In this document: positions 1-9,415 of the stretch, piece after piece
Position numbering within the stretch: the stretch's first letter is position 1
Layout: every line of letters begins with the position of its first letter
Source: JAVBLQ01 sp031553435
Lineage (GTDB): Bacteria; Bacteroidota; Bacteroidia; Bacteroidales; Azobacteroidaceae
DNA: 52,984 bases
Assembly (NCBI GenBank): GCA_031553435.1
Contig: JAVBLQ010000040.1
Coordinates: forward strand, 1 to 52,984
Direction of reading: 5' to 3'
Translations under genes and position numbers: made by a program
Notes under the pieces: model-generated
The model's database searches: none
What the model was told of the DNA's origin: nothing
What the model saw: the letters and a program-made list of their open reading frames with translations, nothing else

Positions 1-1932
1 GTTCATTTGTTTTTCATCCAAATTGGGAAATAATATTTGACGAGTTAATAAATTACAAGATTCTTGTAAGTGATCCTCAAATCCGTACATTATAACTGTT
101 AAATAATTTTCGCTTACAGAAAATTCACAGGTTGCACCCAAGGCACTGAAAGCCTGCTTTACTTCTTGGGCTTTCATTTGGTTCATAATTCCGGCATTGT
201 TCATCAAATAAGTGGCCAAATCCAGATTCGGCATTTTATTTGTTCCAATACCATATTTCAATTGTAATGTGAAAATATTATTTTCTTTATTTGGAGTATA
301 AAATAATTTAGATTTATCATTAACTTGTTTTACCTGTACTTCATTAAAATCCACATATTTAGGAGTTTCATGTTTGACAGGCATCAGTTCAAATAATTTG
401 GCATAATCAGACTTTGCTTCGCGTAATGGTTGTAAGGGATCGTATTTTGGCTTTTCGAGTTTATCTTTTTTAGGTGCTTTACCTTTTTCCAAGTATAGAG
501 CCAGGTAATCTTTCCCAAAATATTTTTTAGCTACATCTTTGATTTCCTGAGTGGTAATGGCAGATACTATATCTTTATATTCCAAAACCATAGATAAATC
601 CTGACCATATATAAAGCATTCCATGATGGATTGAGCCTTATTAGATAAATTCTCCATGCTCAAGTCATGAATACGAATCATCTCTGATTTGATTGATTCT
701 ATTAACCAGTCTTCAAACTGGCCTTCCCTTAATTTATCAATTTCTTTTTGAATCTTTTTTTCCACAGATCCCATAGAATCATAGCGACGTTGGTTAACAT
801 CATAAAAGGGAATTCCGAAAATAAGAATTCTTCCTTGATCTTTCAGCCCGAAAGTAGATGTCCATGCCCCCATTAAATCACCATCAATGGCTAATTTATC
901 CAATAATCCGGTACGACTTGAATTACTTAAAATTTTAGAGCAGATTTCTAATGCGATTTTATCCGGATTTCCTTCTGGAACAGATTTATATGCTAATATA
1001 ACTTGTGGTGAAGGGGCTATTTTAGCACTTAATTGTTTTCTTCCTTCAAAATTTGTGTCAGGATAAACTTTCTTTTCCGGCAATGGACGATTTTGCAGAC
1101 GACCAAATTTTTCTTTGATCATTCCAATAACTTCATTGGTTTTGACATTTCCAACCAATATCAAAGCCATATTTTGAGGAGTATACCAGTCATTATAGAA
1201 CTTAATCAAGCCACTTAATTGAGGATTTTTCAAATGTTCAGGATAACCAATCACCGGCCTACTATAAGGATGATTTGGAAAAATATTTGTAAGCATGAAC
1301 TGTTGAACCTGCCGACCGGGATTATTTTGTGCTCGGTTATATTCTTCAAAAACTGTTTCCAATTCTGTTTGAAACGCACGATATACCGGATTAATTAATC
1401 TTTCCGAATTCAATTCCAACCATTTATAGATTTCTCCCGGAGGGAATGAATTATGATATGCAGTCATATCATAGAAAGTAAATGCATTGAGGTTTTTGCC
1501 TCCCATGCCATCTGTTAATGCTGAAAATTCATTGGTCAAAGAATACTTTGCCGATTCAACAGTTAATTTATTAATTTCATCATTGATTTCTTTTTTCTTC
1601 ACAGGATCAGTTTCCTGAGCCATTTCATCATATTTTTTGATGATTTGTTCGTAGATTGGTTGTTCTTTTTCCCAATCCAAAGCTCCGATTTTCTGAGTTC
1701 CTTTGAACAATACATGTTCCAGATAGTGTGCTAATCCGGTCAGATTTTCAGGATCGTCTTTAGAGCCGACATTGCAGGCAACCATGCCATAAACATCAGG
1801 GGCTGTGGGGTCTTCCCAAATGAATACGCTAAGACCGTTGGGGAGTTTGAACGCTTTGAGGTCTTGAGCATAAGAATTGACCTCAAATAAAGAAAAGCAT
1901 AATAGAATTAAAACAAATTTAATAGTTTTCAT
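1..1932 (-). CDS. M16 family zinc metallopeptidase (insulinase/pitrilysin type), 3' end cut by window edge
   Basis: The frame opens with ATG at 1930-1932 and stays open to base 1, giving 644 residues of a longer protein. Residues 1-23 form a signal peptide ending in SYAQ, so the enzyme is exported to the periplasm or envelope. The inverted zinc motif HYLEH is at residues 69-73, inside LTGLAHYLEHVLF, and a later acidic segment (ETVFEEY) fits the third zinc ligand of the family. The remaining sequence matches the first catalytic half and start of the inactive second half of two-repeat M16 peptidases, which usually run to about 900 residues or more. Such enzymes degrade peptides, but the substrate cannot be told here. 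It has its own -10-like box at 1967-1974. The gene upstream on the same strand ends only 46 bases away. Confidence 0.9.
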   Translation of the reverse strand, partial: MKTIKFVLILLCFSLFEVNSYAQDLKAFKLPNGLSVFIWEDPTAPDVYGMVACNVGSKDDPENLTGLAHYLEHVLFKGTQKIGALDWEKEQPIYEQIIKKYDEMAQETDPVKKKEINDEINKLTVESAKYSLTNEFSALTDGMGGKNLNAFTFYDMTAYHNSFPPGEIYKWLELNSERLINPVYRAFQTELETVFEEYNRAQNNPGRQVQQFMLTNIFPNHPYSRPVIGYPEHLKNPQLSGLIKFYNDWYTPQNMALILVGNVKTNEVIGMIKEKFGRLQNRPLPEKKVYPDTNFEGRKQLSAKIAPSPQVILAYKSVPEGNPDKIALEICSKILSNSSRTGLLDKLAIDGDLMGAWTSTFGLKDQGRILIFGIPFYDVNQRRYDSMGSVEKKIQKEIDKLREGQFEDWLIESIKSEMIRIHDLSMENLSNKAQSIMECFIYGQDLSMVLEYKDIVSAITTQEIKDVAKKYFGKDYLALYLEKGKAPKKDKLEKPKYDPLQPLREAKSDYAKLFELMPVKHETPKYVDFNEVQVKQVNDKSKLFYTPNKENNIFTLQLKYGIGTNKMPNLDLATYLMNNAGIMNQMKAQEVKQAFSALGATCEFSVSENYLTVIMYGFEDHLQESCNLLTRQILFPNLDEKQMN

Positions 1933-1966
1933 ATTATTAGCCTATTTAGTGATTATTTTATTTGTG

Positions 1967-1974
1967 CAAAAGTA
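1967..1974 (-). promoter_or_regulatory. Putative -7 box for the M16 peptidase gene
   Basis: On the minus strand this reads TACTTTTG, an exact match to the Bacteroidota -7 consensus TAnnTTTG. It lies 35 bases upstream of the ATG at 1932. No TTTG is seen at the expected -33 spacing, so only half the promoter is supported. It sits just past the stop codon of the preceding gene. Confidence 0.45.
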
Positions 1975-1978
1975 ACAT

Positions 1979-3691
1979 TTATTTATTATGTTCTTTTACT
2001 TGAAAATGAGATAGTCCATAAATTATTTTACCATCAGTAGTTATTCCTTCTATCTTAATTTCAAAATCTCCACATAAATCTGAGGTATAAAATGAAAATT
2101 GTGCAGGTTCGCCTGGTGTTGGTATCATGTAAGGATCCCAATACAATGTATGACGAAAATCGGGTTTTCTCGAATTTTTAACAAGATTGGTGGCATAATC
2201 CGGACTAATAAACTTTAAAGGAAGGGAGGGACATTCATATATAAATAGTTGAGATTCTTCACCTAGCCGGAAAAAGGGGAGATTTCCTTCGTGAGTACTG
2301 AATAACACAATGCATTCATAGGGGATACCTCCAAATACATATCTTCCGCTATATATATCAATTTTTTTTATGTATTGGGGATTATATTGCAACATGTCTT
2401 CATGATCGTAAATTGGAATTCCGTCTAATAATACAAGTGTATTACCAGCATTGTAACGATTGGCCTCATCTATAAACACTTTGATTTTTCTTTTCCCATC
2501 TACTTTAGTAATTTTCATCCAATTAACGAATTCTAAGATCGTTTCACTTAATGTACTGAATCTTGTATATTGATCTAAGTCATAACTTAAAACAGGTTGT
2601 AAATTATAATAATTTTCAGATGTAGTTGTCTTTTGCAATGAATCTAATTCTATATTTTTTTGTAATTGTGCTCCAATATATCTTTCCATTAATTGTTTCT
2701 CGTTTGAGTAAATTTGAAGTAAAGGTAAGCTATCTGGTAAATGTTCGGAGAAAGGAGAGATAATATCTATTCGAGCAGGGATTGCTTCATTCATTTCGGA
2801 TACTACAGAGGATACGATTTCCTGTGTTCCATATATTCCATTGGTATAAAAATAAATATTTTTATTATCCGGATTTATTTGTCCGTTTATATAACATATA
2901 TCTTTTCCAATGAATGCTATGTTGGATAATAGGTTATTGGTCATAACATCAGCAATGATTTTTCCGGTAATGATATGTCCTTCATATTCCGGAGTCCATT
3001 TTCCGGAAAAGGATGAAGATGTATCTGTGACTTGTTTTAACCATTCTTGTTTATTTACAGATGTTTTTCCGACAGGCGTCAAGGAGTCGCAACGGCTGAC
3101 AGAAATAACAAAATCGATAATATTTTCAGGGAAACTATCAAAGTGAACGGAAACAATGTCTCTATTGATATATTCTTTTTTATCTGTCGTTATCAGAACG
3201 TTTGAATCTTCGGATGTTGTTTTTATGGTAATCTGTTCATTGACAGGTGATGCGATTTGTGTTTCATTTTTTCCAATCAATTTCATCCGTTTTTGATTGG
3301 CTGGCTGAGTCATATTTACGATACTCAATTGTTGTTTAAAGAAAACGGACTCTCCTTCATCTCTCATGTAACGGGTATAAGCATATAGATGGTAAATCCC
3401 AGAAGGAATATTGTCCGGAATTTTTATTTTCCCAACACCACTTCCGTTTTCTAATGCTAATTTTAGTTGTATCTGAGGTCTTTCTGTATCACATATTTCA
3501 ATGTATCCGACTTTGCTAAAAGTGGAGGGTTTAAAATTTTGATTGATCACGGAAAATTTTATCCAGATATCTTCACCGGTCACATAACATTCTTTATCTG
3601 TATACACATATACTCGCTCATTTATATGATCTTTTGCTTTTATGGAAAAACAAAGAAATAATAAAATTAATATTATATGTGAATTTTTCAT
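1979..3691 (-). CDS. Secreted protein with MG2-like N-terminus and a TonB plug-like domain without a barrel
   Basis: 570 residues with a signal peptide (about residues 1-19, ending IKAKD). Residues about 25-130 look like an alpha-2-macroglobulin MG2-type beta sandwich, with ERVYVYTDKECYVTGEDIW and a later SGIYHLYAYTRYM segment. Around residues 410-470 there is a short stretch typical of a TonB-receptor plug domain (NTLVLLDGIPIYDHEDM, then IKKIDIYSGRYVFGG). No transmembrane barrel follows and the C-terminus is not an aromatic barrel end. It is the last gene of a cluster with a TonB receptor and a DUF4249 lipoprotein; the gap to the latter is 7 bases. Proteins of this build often accompany such receptors. 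Its role, perhaps as a surface accessory to the receptor, is inferred. Confidence 0.7.
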   Translation of the reverse strand: MKNSHIILILLFLCFSIKAKDHINERVYVYTDKECYVTGEDIWIKFSVINQNFKPSTFSKVGYIEICDTERPQIQLKLALENGSGVGKIKIPDNIPSGIYHLYAYTRYMRDEGESVFFKQQLSIVNMTQPANQKRMKLIGKNETQIASPVNEQITIKTTSEDSNVLITTDKKEYINRDIVSVHFDSFPENIIDFVISVSRCDSLTPVGKTSVNKQEWLKQVTDTSSSFSGKWTPEYEGHIITGKIIADVMTNNLLSNIAFIGKDICYINGQINPDNKNIYFYTNGIYGTQEIVSSVVSEMNEAIPARIDIISPFSEHLPDSLPLLQIYSNEKQLMERYIGAQLQKNIELDSLQKTTTSENYYNLQPVLSYDLDQYTRFSTLSETILEFVNWMKITKVDGKRKIKVFIDEANRYNAGNTLVLLDGIPIYDHEDMLQYNPQYIKKIDIYSGRYVFGGIPYECIVLFSTHEGNLPFFRLGEESQLFIYECPSLPLKFISPDYATNLVKNSRKPDFRHTLYWDPYMIPTPGEPAQFSFYTSDLCGDFEIKIEGITTDGKIIYGLSHFQVKEHNK

Positions 3692-3698
3692 TTTTTAG

Positions 3699-4874
3699 TT
3701 ATTTATGATCATTTGGCCAAAAATCCGGTTTATTTTTCGAGCCGCCCTTTAAAGTGCAGTCTGTACAATAACCATTAGCCCAACTCTCTGAAGTTTCAGG
3801 AAGCATCCCTTCTGTTAGTGGACGGTATCCCAAATTGTAATAATCTTTGACTGTTAATCTGTATTGATTCATGAAATTTTCGACAGAATCTGGAGTTATA
3901 ACATTACATGTAGAATAAATTATTGGCCTCGAGATTTCGTAAGTATCTAAAAATATTCTTTTTTCAGTTATGTTTTTTGTAACTCCAACATAACCTATAA
4001 CTTTTTTCGCCGGATTGGTTTGGCATGTTATATTTCCATATATATCGGATGGTTGAGGGGTGAATATCCCTCCCATTTCCTCATTCAATTTCAGTTTATT
4101 TTGATAATAATCATAGGCAGTCTTACTGATTGCGAGTTGAGTTATTTTGACGCTATAAAGGATAGAAAATCTTTCATCAGAAGCATCATGTTGATACAAT
4201 TGTTTATTGATTATCTTGTTTTGTGTTAAAGATTCGGTAGTTCCAATCAATATCTTATTTTGTTTATTGTTTTTCCAACAATGATAATACGGAGCTGATT
4301 CATCATTATAAAAACGATCTGTTTGAGGATCATAAAAAAAGATGGTACGATAATGAGCCATTGTTTCCCAATCTTCTTCATAATTCCATTTCACATAGAT
4401 TGGGGTTGTATTGTCTTTATGCGTTGATATACGGAATGAAATATCTCCTTCGGGTACAGGTTGAACCCAGGAAATACTATCAATATCAGGAGTATACAAT
4501 GGTTTGGATGGAGTTGAAACATAGATATTTCCATCATATTCAATTTGGATACCATATGCAACATCAAAATCTAATTCTCCAATAGCCATTTGATATACAC
4601 CATCTCCTAAATAAATGGCGGGATTACTTTTATAGCCGTTATTTCCTACGATTACCAGTTTGGCTTGAACATTTTTGCTGTGAACTGGTATTTCAGATTC
4701 ATTTAGGGAAAAACTTTTACTTAAATAAAATTTGACTTCTTTATTTTCAATTATATTTCCTTCTATAATTAATATTTCCTTGTCGGTATTAGGCAATTCT
4801 AAAATAAATTCAGACACACAGCTACCGGAAAACAGAAAAAGGACTAATATATAACAGAGTATCTTGCAGTTCAT
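3699..4874 (-). CDS. DUF4249-type outer-membrane lipoprotein
   Basis: 391 residues with a lipoprotein signal peptide; the lipobox FSGSC puts the lipidated cysteine at residue 19. The start of the mature protein (FILELPNTDKEILIIEGNI) and the following short beta-strand repeats fit the DUF4249 family, whose members are found beside TonB receptors in Bacteroidota. The C-terminus is cysteine-containing (YCTDCTLKGG) and polar. It lies between the receptor gene (5-base gap) and the plug-like protein gene (7-base gap), so co-transcription is very likely. By analogy with SusD it may cap or assist the receptor, but no substrate is known for the family. Confidence 0.82.
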   Translation of the reverse strand: MNCKILCYILVLFLFSGSCVSEFILELPNTDKEILIIEGNIIENKEVKFYLSKSFSLNESEIPVHSKNVQAKLVIVGNNGYKSNPAIYLGDGVYQMAIGELDFDVAYGIQIEYDGNIYVSTPSKPLYTPDIDSISWVQPVPEGDISFRISTHKDNTTPIYVKWNYEEDWETMAHYRTIFFYDPQTDRFYNDESAPYYHCWKNNKQNKILIGTTESLTQNKIINKQLYQHDASDERFSILYSVKITQLAISKTAYDYYQNKLKLNEEMGGIFTPQPSDIYGNITCQTNPAKKVIGYVGVTKNITEKRIFLDTYEISRPIIYSTCNVITPDSVENFMNQYRLTVKDYYNLGYRPLTEGMLPETSESWANGYCTDCTLKGGSKNKPDFWPNDHK

Positions 4875-4879
4875 AATGA

Positions 4880-7630
4880 TTAGAATTTTATATTATATGT
4901 GATAAAAGGAATGGGTGTGCCAAAAATGGACATTTGATATCCTTTTATTTTACCATTTTCGGAAACAAAGTATATAGAATAAACATTTTTCCGTCCTGTT
5001 AAATTGTATATACCGATAGATATTGAACTATGAGTCAATAATGTTAATTTGTGACTTGGTTCTATATTAAAGGACACATCTGTCCGGAAATAATCAGGAA
5101 TGCGGTAAGAATTTCTGTCTGTATAATAAACTTGAATTGAATTCAGATTTTGATCATAATATTTCCCTGCCGGGACAGTTGTCGGACGTCCCGTACTGTA
5201 ATCGATATTGACTGAGAGGCTATAGCGTTGGGTAAATTTGTAATTTCCTGCTAATTTGAAATCATGAGGTTTATCGTAATCTGTAGGATACCAGTCTCCA
5301 TTATTTACAGGATTTGGAATTAAATTTTCACTTTGGCGCAGGAATGTACGAGAGTAAGTATAGCTTGCCCAACCATTCAATTTGCCATATGTTTTTTTGA
5401 GGGATAATTCCACCCCGTAAGCATACCCTTCTGAAGGAATTACATCTGTTTCAATGTGGTGGTTCATCAACAATCTGGCGCCACCGCGATAATCCAAATA
5501 GTCTTCCATTTGTTTGTAATATACTTCCAGAGAGCTTTCCCATTCTTTTTTAGGGGAACTGTGATAAATTCCGGCTGCAGCTTGCCAACCTTTTTGGGGA
5601 CGAATATTTGCGTCGCACAGTTTCCACGTGTCTGTTGGAGACATAACGATAGTATTTGACAATTTAAGAATGTATTGCCGCATAGAATTGAAACCCGCTT
5701 TTACAGAAAGGTTATCTCCGATTAAATAACGTGAGGATAAACGGAATTCAGGCCCATGATAAGTTTTGAATATTTTTCCGGCACTGATATTTACTGTATC
5801 TATAACTGAGGTTTCATACGGCAATATATTGGGATTATATTCATAATAAGTACGTGGACCCAAGGCATTGAAAATGGAGTAACGAATACCTGCACTTACA
5901 GAAAATCTAGGTGTAACATTCCACTCATCTCCAATGTACAATGCTGATTCTAAGGCTTTATCTTTTTGCAATGCATCATACCTGACTAAAGATTTATTCC
6001 CTTCAGGTTCATAAGTTCCCGTATTTATATTATAAAGCATTGATTTTAAACCAAAGTCCAACTTGTTATTATTCATATCATAGGAAAAGTCAGCTTTAGC
6101 GAATATCTGGTTAATGTCAAAAGATAATTTATATGCTTCAGATTCATTAGTTATTTCGATATTTTCGTAATCATAGTGATCGATTCCGGCTCCGAAATTT
6201 CCAATTAATTTTTCATTAAAAAATTTTCTCCATTTAGTTGAGGCATTGAAATTTGTGTAAGCATATTTTTGATTTTCGTTGAATGAAAAACGGTCATGAC
6301 TATAATATCCATAAATGTTGAGAGTGCTTTTTTCACTTGTTTTATGACTGAATACCGTTCCTATATCATAAAATCCTGCAGAACCTCCATTGTACTCGCT
6401 TTTATCTGGCAGTTGTTTTAAAATCCAATCAGAATAAGTTGTTCTCCCGCATAATAATATAGATGTTTTTTCTTCGATTATCGGAATTTCCAAATTGAGT
6501 TTACTGGTAACCAAACCGATTCCTGCGGATCCGTTAAATTTTTCTTTACTTGCTTCTTTTCCTGTGATATTTAATACTGAAGAAATTCTTCCTCCATATT
6601 GAGCTGGAATGCTGCTTTTATACATATCTGCTTCTTTTACCATATCGGAACTAAAAGCTGTAAAAAAGCCGAAAAGGTGACTGGGATTATATATCGTTCC
6701 GTCATTGAGTAGGATTAAATTCTGGTCGGTAGTACCTCCTCGCACATTAAATCCGGTAGCTGCTTCTCCAACGGTTTTGATACCGGGTAATGTTTGGATA
6801 GCTTTTAATATATCTACTTCTCCTAAAACTGTTGGAATATTCTTGATTTTGGAAATTTGTAATTTATCAACTCCTATTTGTAGATTTTTTATGTTGTTGG
6901 TTCTCCCGGCGATGACAGTTGCTTCATTCAATTGATATATTTCTTCTACTAATTCTATATTAAATATCCCGTCTCCATAAAGCATTAATTGTCTTCTAGA
7001 TTCCTTGATATTCAATCCACTTATGTCTAATTGTACACGTCCAAACGGAAGTTGGAGGGAGTAATTTCCATTTTGATCCGTAGAAGTTCCGATAAAGGGA
7101 TCTTTCAAGACAATATTGACACCAACAAGAGGATCTCCCGATTTGAAATCTGTTACTTTTCCTTTCAGCACAACTTTCGCGGGGGTAGCTTTTGTATATG
7201 GATTGCTTATTACATAAACCAGATTTTCAGATATCGCCTTTTCTATTTTTTCCGACGGTATAAAAAATTTATCTTCTTTCCATTGATTTATATTATCGGG
7301 CAGCGATTGGAATATAAAATGTGTATTTAATTCATTTTCTTTCAAGATAAAAACTTTATCCTCATAAATGGAAATTTTATACGGAGTTCCAACAAGAGCT
7401 TTCTCTAGAAGCTGCAATGGAGGAATATCTTTAGTTTCGATTACAACATTGAATGATTGATCAATGTCAGTATAAATTCGGCAAGAACTGTTTGTTTCTA
7501 CGATTTTCAATAAATTTTCAATGGAAATACTGTCATTAATATTTGCAAGCGATACAGGCTGCTGTGCGTATAATGTGGTCGGTACAATAAATAATAAAAG
7601 TATAATTTTGAATATAATAAAGTATTTCAT
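4880..7630 (-). CDS. TonB-dependent outer-membrane receptor with STN and carboxypeptidase-like domains
   Basis: 916 residues. After a signal peptide (ending LYAQQ) comes an STN/secretin-type domain at about residues 35-105, a carboxypeptidase-D-like regulatory domain at about 150-235 (VVLKGKVTDFKSGDPLVGVN), a plug at about 250-360 (GFNVRGGTTDQNLILLNDG) and a barrel ending in the aromatic residue F (ITYNIKF). This is the transporter of the cluster and takes up an unknown ligand across the outer membrane using TonB energy. The STN domain suggests signalling to an anti-sigma factor of the FecR type, yet no ECF sigma or FecR gene lies in the window. The start codon overlaps the stop of the upstream gene as TAATG, so translation is probably coupled. 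Confidence 0.92.
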   Translation of the reverse strand: MKYFIIFKIILLLFIVPTTLYAQQPVSLANINDSISIENLLKIVETNSSCRIYTDIDQSFNVVIETKDIPPLQLLEKALVGTPYKISIYEDKVFILKENELNTHFIFQSLPDNINQWKEDKFFIPSEKIEKAISENLVYVISNPYTKATPAKVVLKGKVTDFKSGDPLVGVNIVLKDPFIGTSTDQNGNYSLQLPFGRVQLDISGLNIKESRRQLMLYGDGIFNIELVEEIYQLNEATVIAGRTNNIKNLQIGVDKLQISKIKNIPTVLGEVDILKAIQTLPGIKTVGEAATGFNVRGGTTDQNLILLNDGTIYNPSHLFGFFTAFSSDMVKEADMYKSSIPAQYGGRISSVLNITGKEASKEKFNGSAGIGLVTSKLNLEIPIIEEKTSILLCGRTTYSDWILKQLPDKSEYNGGSAGFYDIGTVFSHKTSEKSTLNIYGYYSHDRFSFNENQKYAYTNFNASTKWRKFFNEKLIGNFGAGIDHYDYENIEITNESEAYKLSFDINQIFAKADFSYDMNNNKLDFGLKSMLYNINTGTYEPEGNKSLVRYDALQKDKALESALYIGDEWNVTPRFSVSAGIRYSIFNALGPRTYYEYNPNILPYETSVIDTVNISAGKIFKTYHGPEFRLSSRYLIGDNLSVKAGFNSMRQYILKLSNTIVMSPTDTWKLCDANIRPQKGWQAAAGIYHSSPKKEWESSLEVYYKQMEDYLDYRGGARLLMNHHIETDVIPSEGYAYGVELSLKKTYGKLNGWASYTYSRTFLRQSENLIPNPVNNGDWYPTDYDKPHDFKLAGNYKFTQRYSLSVNIDYSTGRPTTVPAGKYYDQNLNSIQVYYTDRNSYRIPDYFRTDVSFNIEPSHKLTLLTHSSISIGIYNLTGRKNVYSIYFVSENGKIKGYQMSIFGTPIPFITYNIKF

Positions 7631-8337
7631 TAATTGTTATCGTTTGAATTTAATAATTCCTGACAATAGCTCGCTAAAGTGTTCAAACTGAATTCTTTTT
7701 CTTTCTTAAAATTTAATTTATGTTTTTTAATGTATGTATCTATTTGTTTTTTGTATTGTGGAAAAATTTTGATAAATGATTTTTTATTTTTGACGGAATA
7801 ATATTGTCCATTAAAAAATAAATAATAAAGTATTTTAGAATCAAAACGGAATGTTTGTTGTTTTTCTTTGATATTATAAGTCTCTTTACATAATAATTTC
7901 AAAGATTTTCCTTCAAACAACAACATGTAATAACCAGGTTTCAAGCCACTTTGAGAAGATGGATTTTCCCAAATAAAAGTTTTATCATATAAATTGACTC
8001 TTTCAACTTCGTCTGAATCAAGAATTACAGAATAATGCTTTTCTGGGGTTAATATGATTAAATGTTCTTTATATAAATCCAAACGGATTTGTTGATCAGG
8101 ATAAATGTTTTTCTTATATGTTATGATACCTCTTGTAAAATCAGGACTTTTATAATAGGGTGTATTTTCATATAATTTTGAATTGTATGCTGATTCTATT
8201 TTCCCATTGTAGATTCCGGCATAATCACCAGCATTCTTTAAATAATCGGAGATTATTGTATTTTGGGCATTTATGGAAAAATTTACAAACAACCATAAAA
8301 GCAATGAATGGATGATGAATTGTGGTGATTTTTTCAT
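7630..8337 (-). CDS. Unknown secreted protein, first gene of the TonB/DUF4249 cluster
   Basis: 235 residues, with a signal peptide of about 24 residues ending in INAQN. The mature part is rich in Lys, Tyr and Asn and has a strongly basic C-terminal stretch (YKKQIDTYIKKHKLNFKKEKE). No lipobox, membrane segment or catalytic motif is visible and I do not recognise the family. Its stop overlaps the start of the TonB receptor gene by one base (TAATG), so the two are made together and the protein probably acts at the envelope with the receptor. No clear promoter was found upstream; a box one base off consensus (TTTATTTG on the minus strand) lies at 8355-8362. Confidence 0.75.
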   Translation of the reverse strand: MKKSPQFIIHSLLLWLFVNFSINAQNTIISDYLKNAGDYAGIYNGKIESAYNSKLYENTPYYKSPDFTRGIITYKKNIYPDQQIRLDLYKEHLIILTPEKHYSVILDSDEVERVNLYDKTFIWENPSSQSGLKPGYYMLLFEGKSLKLLCKETYNIKEKQQTFRFDSKILYYLFFNGQYYSVKNKKSFIKIFPQYKKQIDTYIKKHKLNFKKEKEFSLNTLASYCQELLNSNDNN

Positions 8338-8500
8338 TATCGATGGGTTTTTAGCAAATAAAGATTTTCTGTTAAAAATGAAAAATAATAAATAAATTAA
8401 GAGTGTTTCCAGAGGAATAAATCAATGTAGTACAATCAAATTCAAATAAATATTAAAGCTAAATGCATACGTTTTGGTATTGTTATTTTTGATGTAAAAA

Positions 8501-8549
8501 AAAATAGTAAAAAGACACTGAGTATTTTCCAGTGTCTTTTTACTATTTT
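8501..8549 (-). terminator. Strong rho-independent terminator of SusCD operon 1
   Basis: Perfect 20-base inverted repeat: arms 8501-8520 and 8530-8549 around a 9-base loop, with a G/C-containing core (GACACTG/CAGTGTC). On the minus strand it is followed by a T run, as needed to end the operon whose last gene stops at 8563. A and T runs on both sides would let it work in either direction. Confidence 0.9.
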
Positions 8550-8562
8550 TTTATTTGACTCT

Positions 8563-9396
8563 TTATTCTGTTTCAGTCAATTCAAATACTTCATGGAATG
8601 TTCCGAAACTTCCGGCATCTACAACATAACGGCACCAAAGATCGAATATGTTACCATTTTTCGCAGGTTGATCTGGATATGTTACTGCAGGCATTGTGAT
8701 GTAGGCTGCGCCATAATTACCTTCAGATGTTCCTGTTTTTTGTTTGTTAAATATAATTTTATTATCATTGGGATTTACTTCAAATATAATCGAATATCCT
8801 TTAACATATAAATCCGGGAAACGATAGAAAGTCGGAACTTCTTTAGCTTGTTGAATATCCTGATCCCATGATTCTCCGAATATCTCTGACGTAAATTCAC
8901 CCGAACCTATTTTTACCCATGTAAAGCCTAAGGCTACATTAACTGTCATTTTTGTAATAATAGTCTTTACCGAATCCAAAGGATACACATTATCCTTGCT
9001 TTGCGGAGATGTGATTTCTAGGTCGAATGTATATGTTACACCTGGAGCCAAAGCATTCCTATCAAACTGAATTTCTATGTTTTCTGTGCTGACACCATTC
9101 CTAAAAGTCACATTCGGATTTTTAAGCGTGAAAATTTTAGCAATATCCGTCGTTGCTGTCATTCCAATTGTTGCAGTTGTTCCATTGACAGTTTTGTTTG
9201 CATGAGCAATCAAAAGATCGAATGAAGTTTCTGTACCTTTAGGTGCGATTTCAACTGGAGCAATTGCAGTGATAAAGGAAACATTATCTTTTCCCTGAGG
9301 CATGTCATAAATTGCACCTTCAGTATCCTGACTACAGGAGCTTGTAATCAAAGATAGAGACAAAAGTGAGATAAATATATATAATATCTTTTTCAT
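8563..9396 (-). CDS. SusCD-associated lipoprotein with N-terminal beta-sandwich domain
   Basis: 277 residues with a lipobox ITSSC (lipidated cysteine at 21). Residues about 40-155 look like a Calx-beta or DUF-type beta sandwich common in SusE-like positions (FDLLIAHANKTVNGTT, then NVTFRNGVSTENIEIQFD). The second half is a separate domain rich in aromatic residues (FPDLYVKGYSIIFEVNPND) that could bind a ligand. It is the third gene after susC and susD, 19 bases behind susD, and ends just before a strong terminator. By position it should be a surface lipoprotein that helps capture the ligand of this transporter. I cannot name the Pfam family with certainty. Confidence 0.72.
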   Translation of the reverse strand: MKKILYIFISLLSLSLITSSCSQDTEGAIYDMPQGKDNVSFITAIAPVEIAPKGTETSFDLLIAHANKTVNGTTATIGMTATTDIAKIFTLKNPNVTFRNGVSTENIEIQFDRNALAPGVTYTFDLEITSPQSKDNVYPLDSVKTIITKMTVNVALGFTWVKIGSGEFTSEIFGESWDQDIQQAKEVPTFYRFPDLYVKGYSIIFEVNPNDNKIIFNKQKTGTSEGNYGAAYITMPAVTYPDQPAKNGNIFDLWCRYVVDAGSFGTFHEVFELTETE

Positions 9397-9415
9397 AAAC
9401 TAACATTTTATTTAA

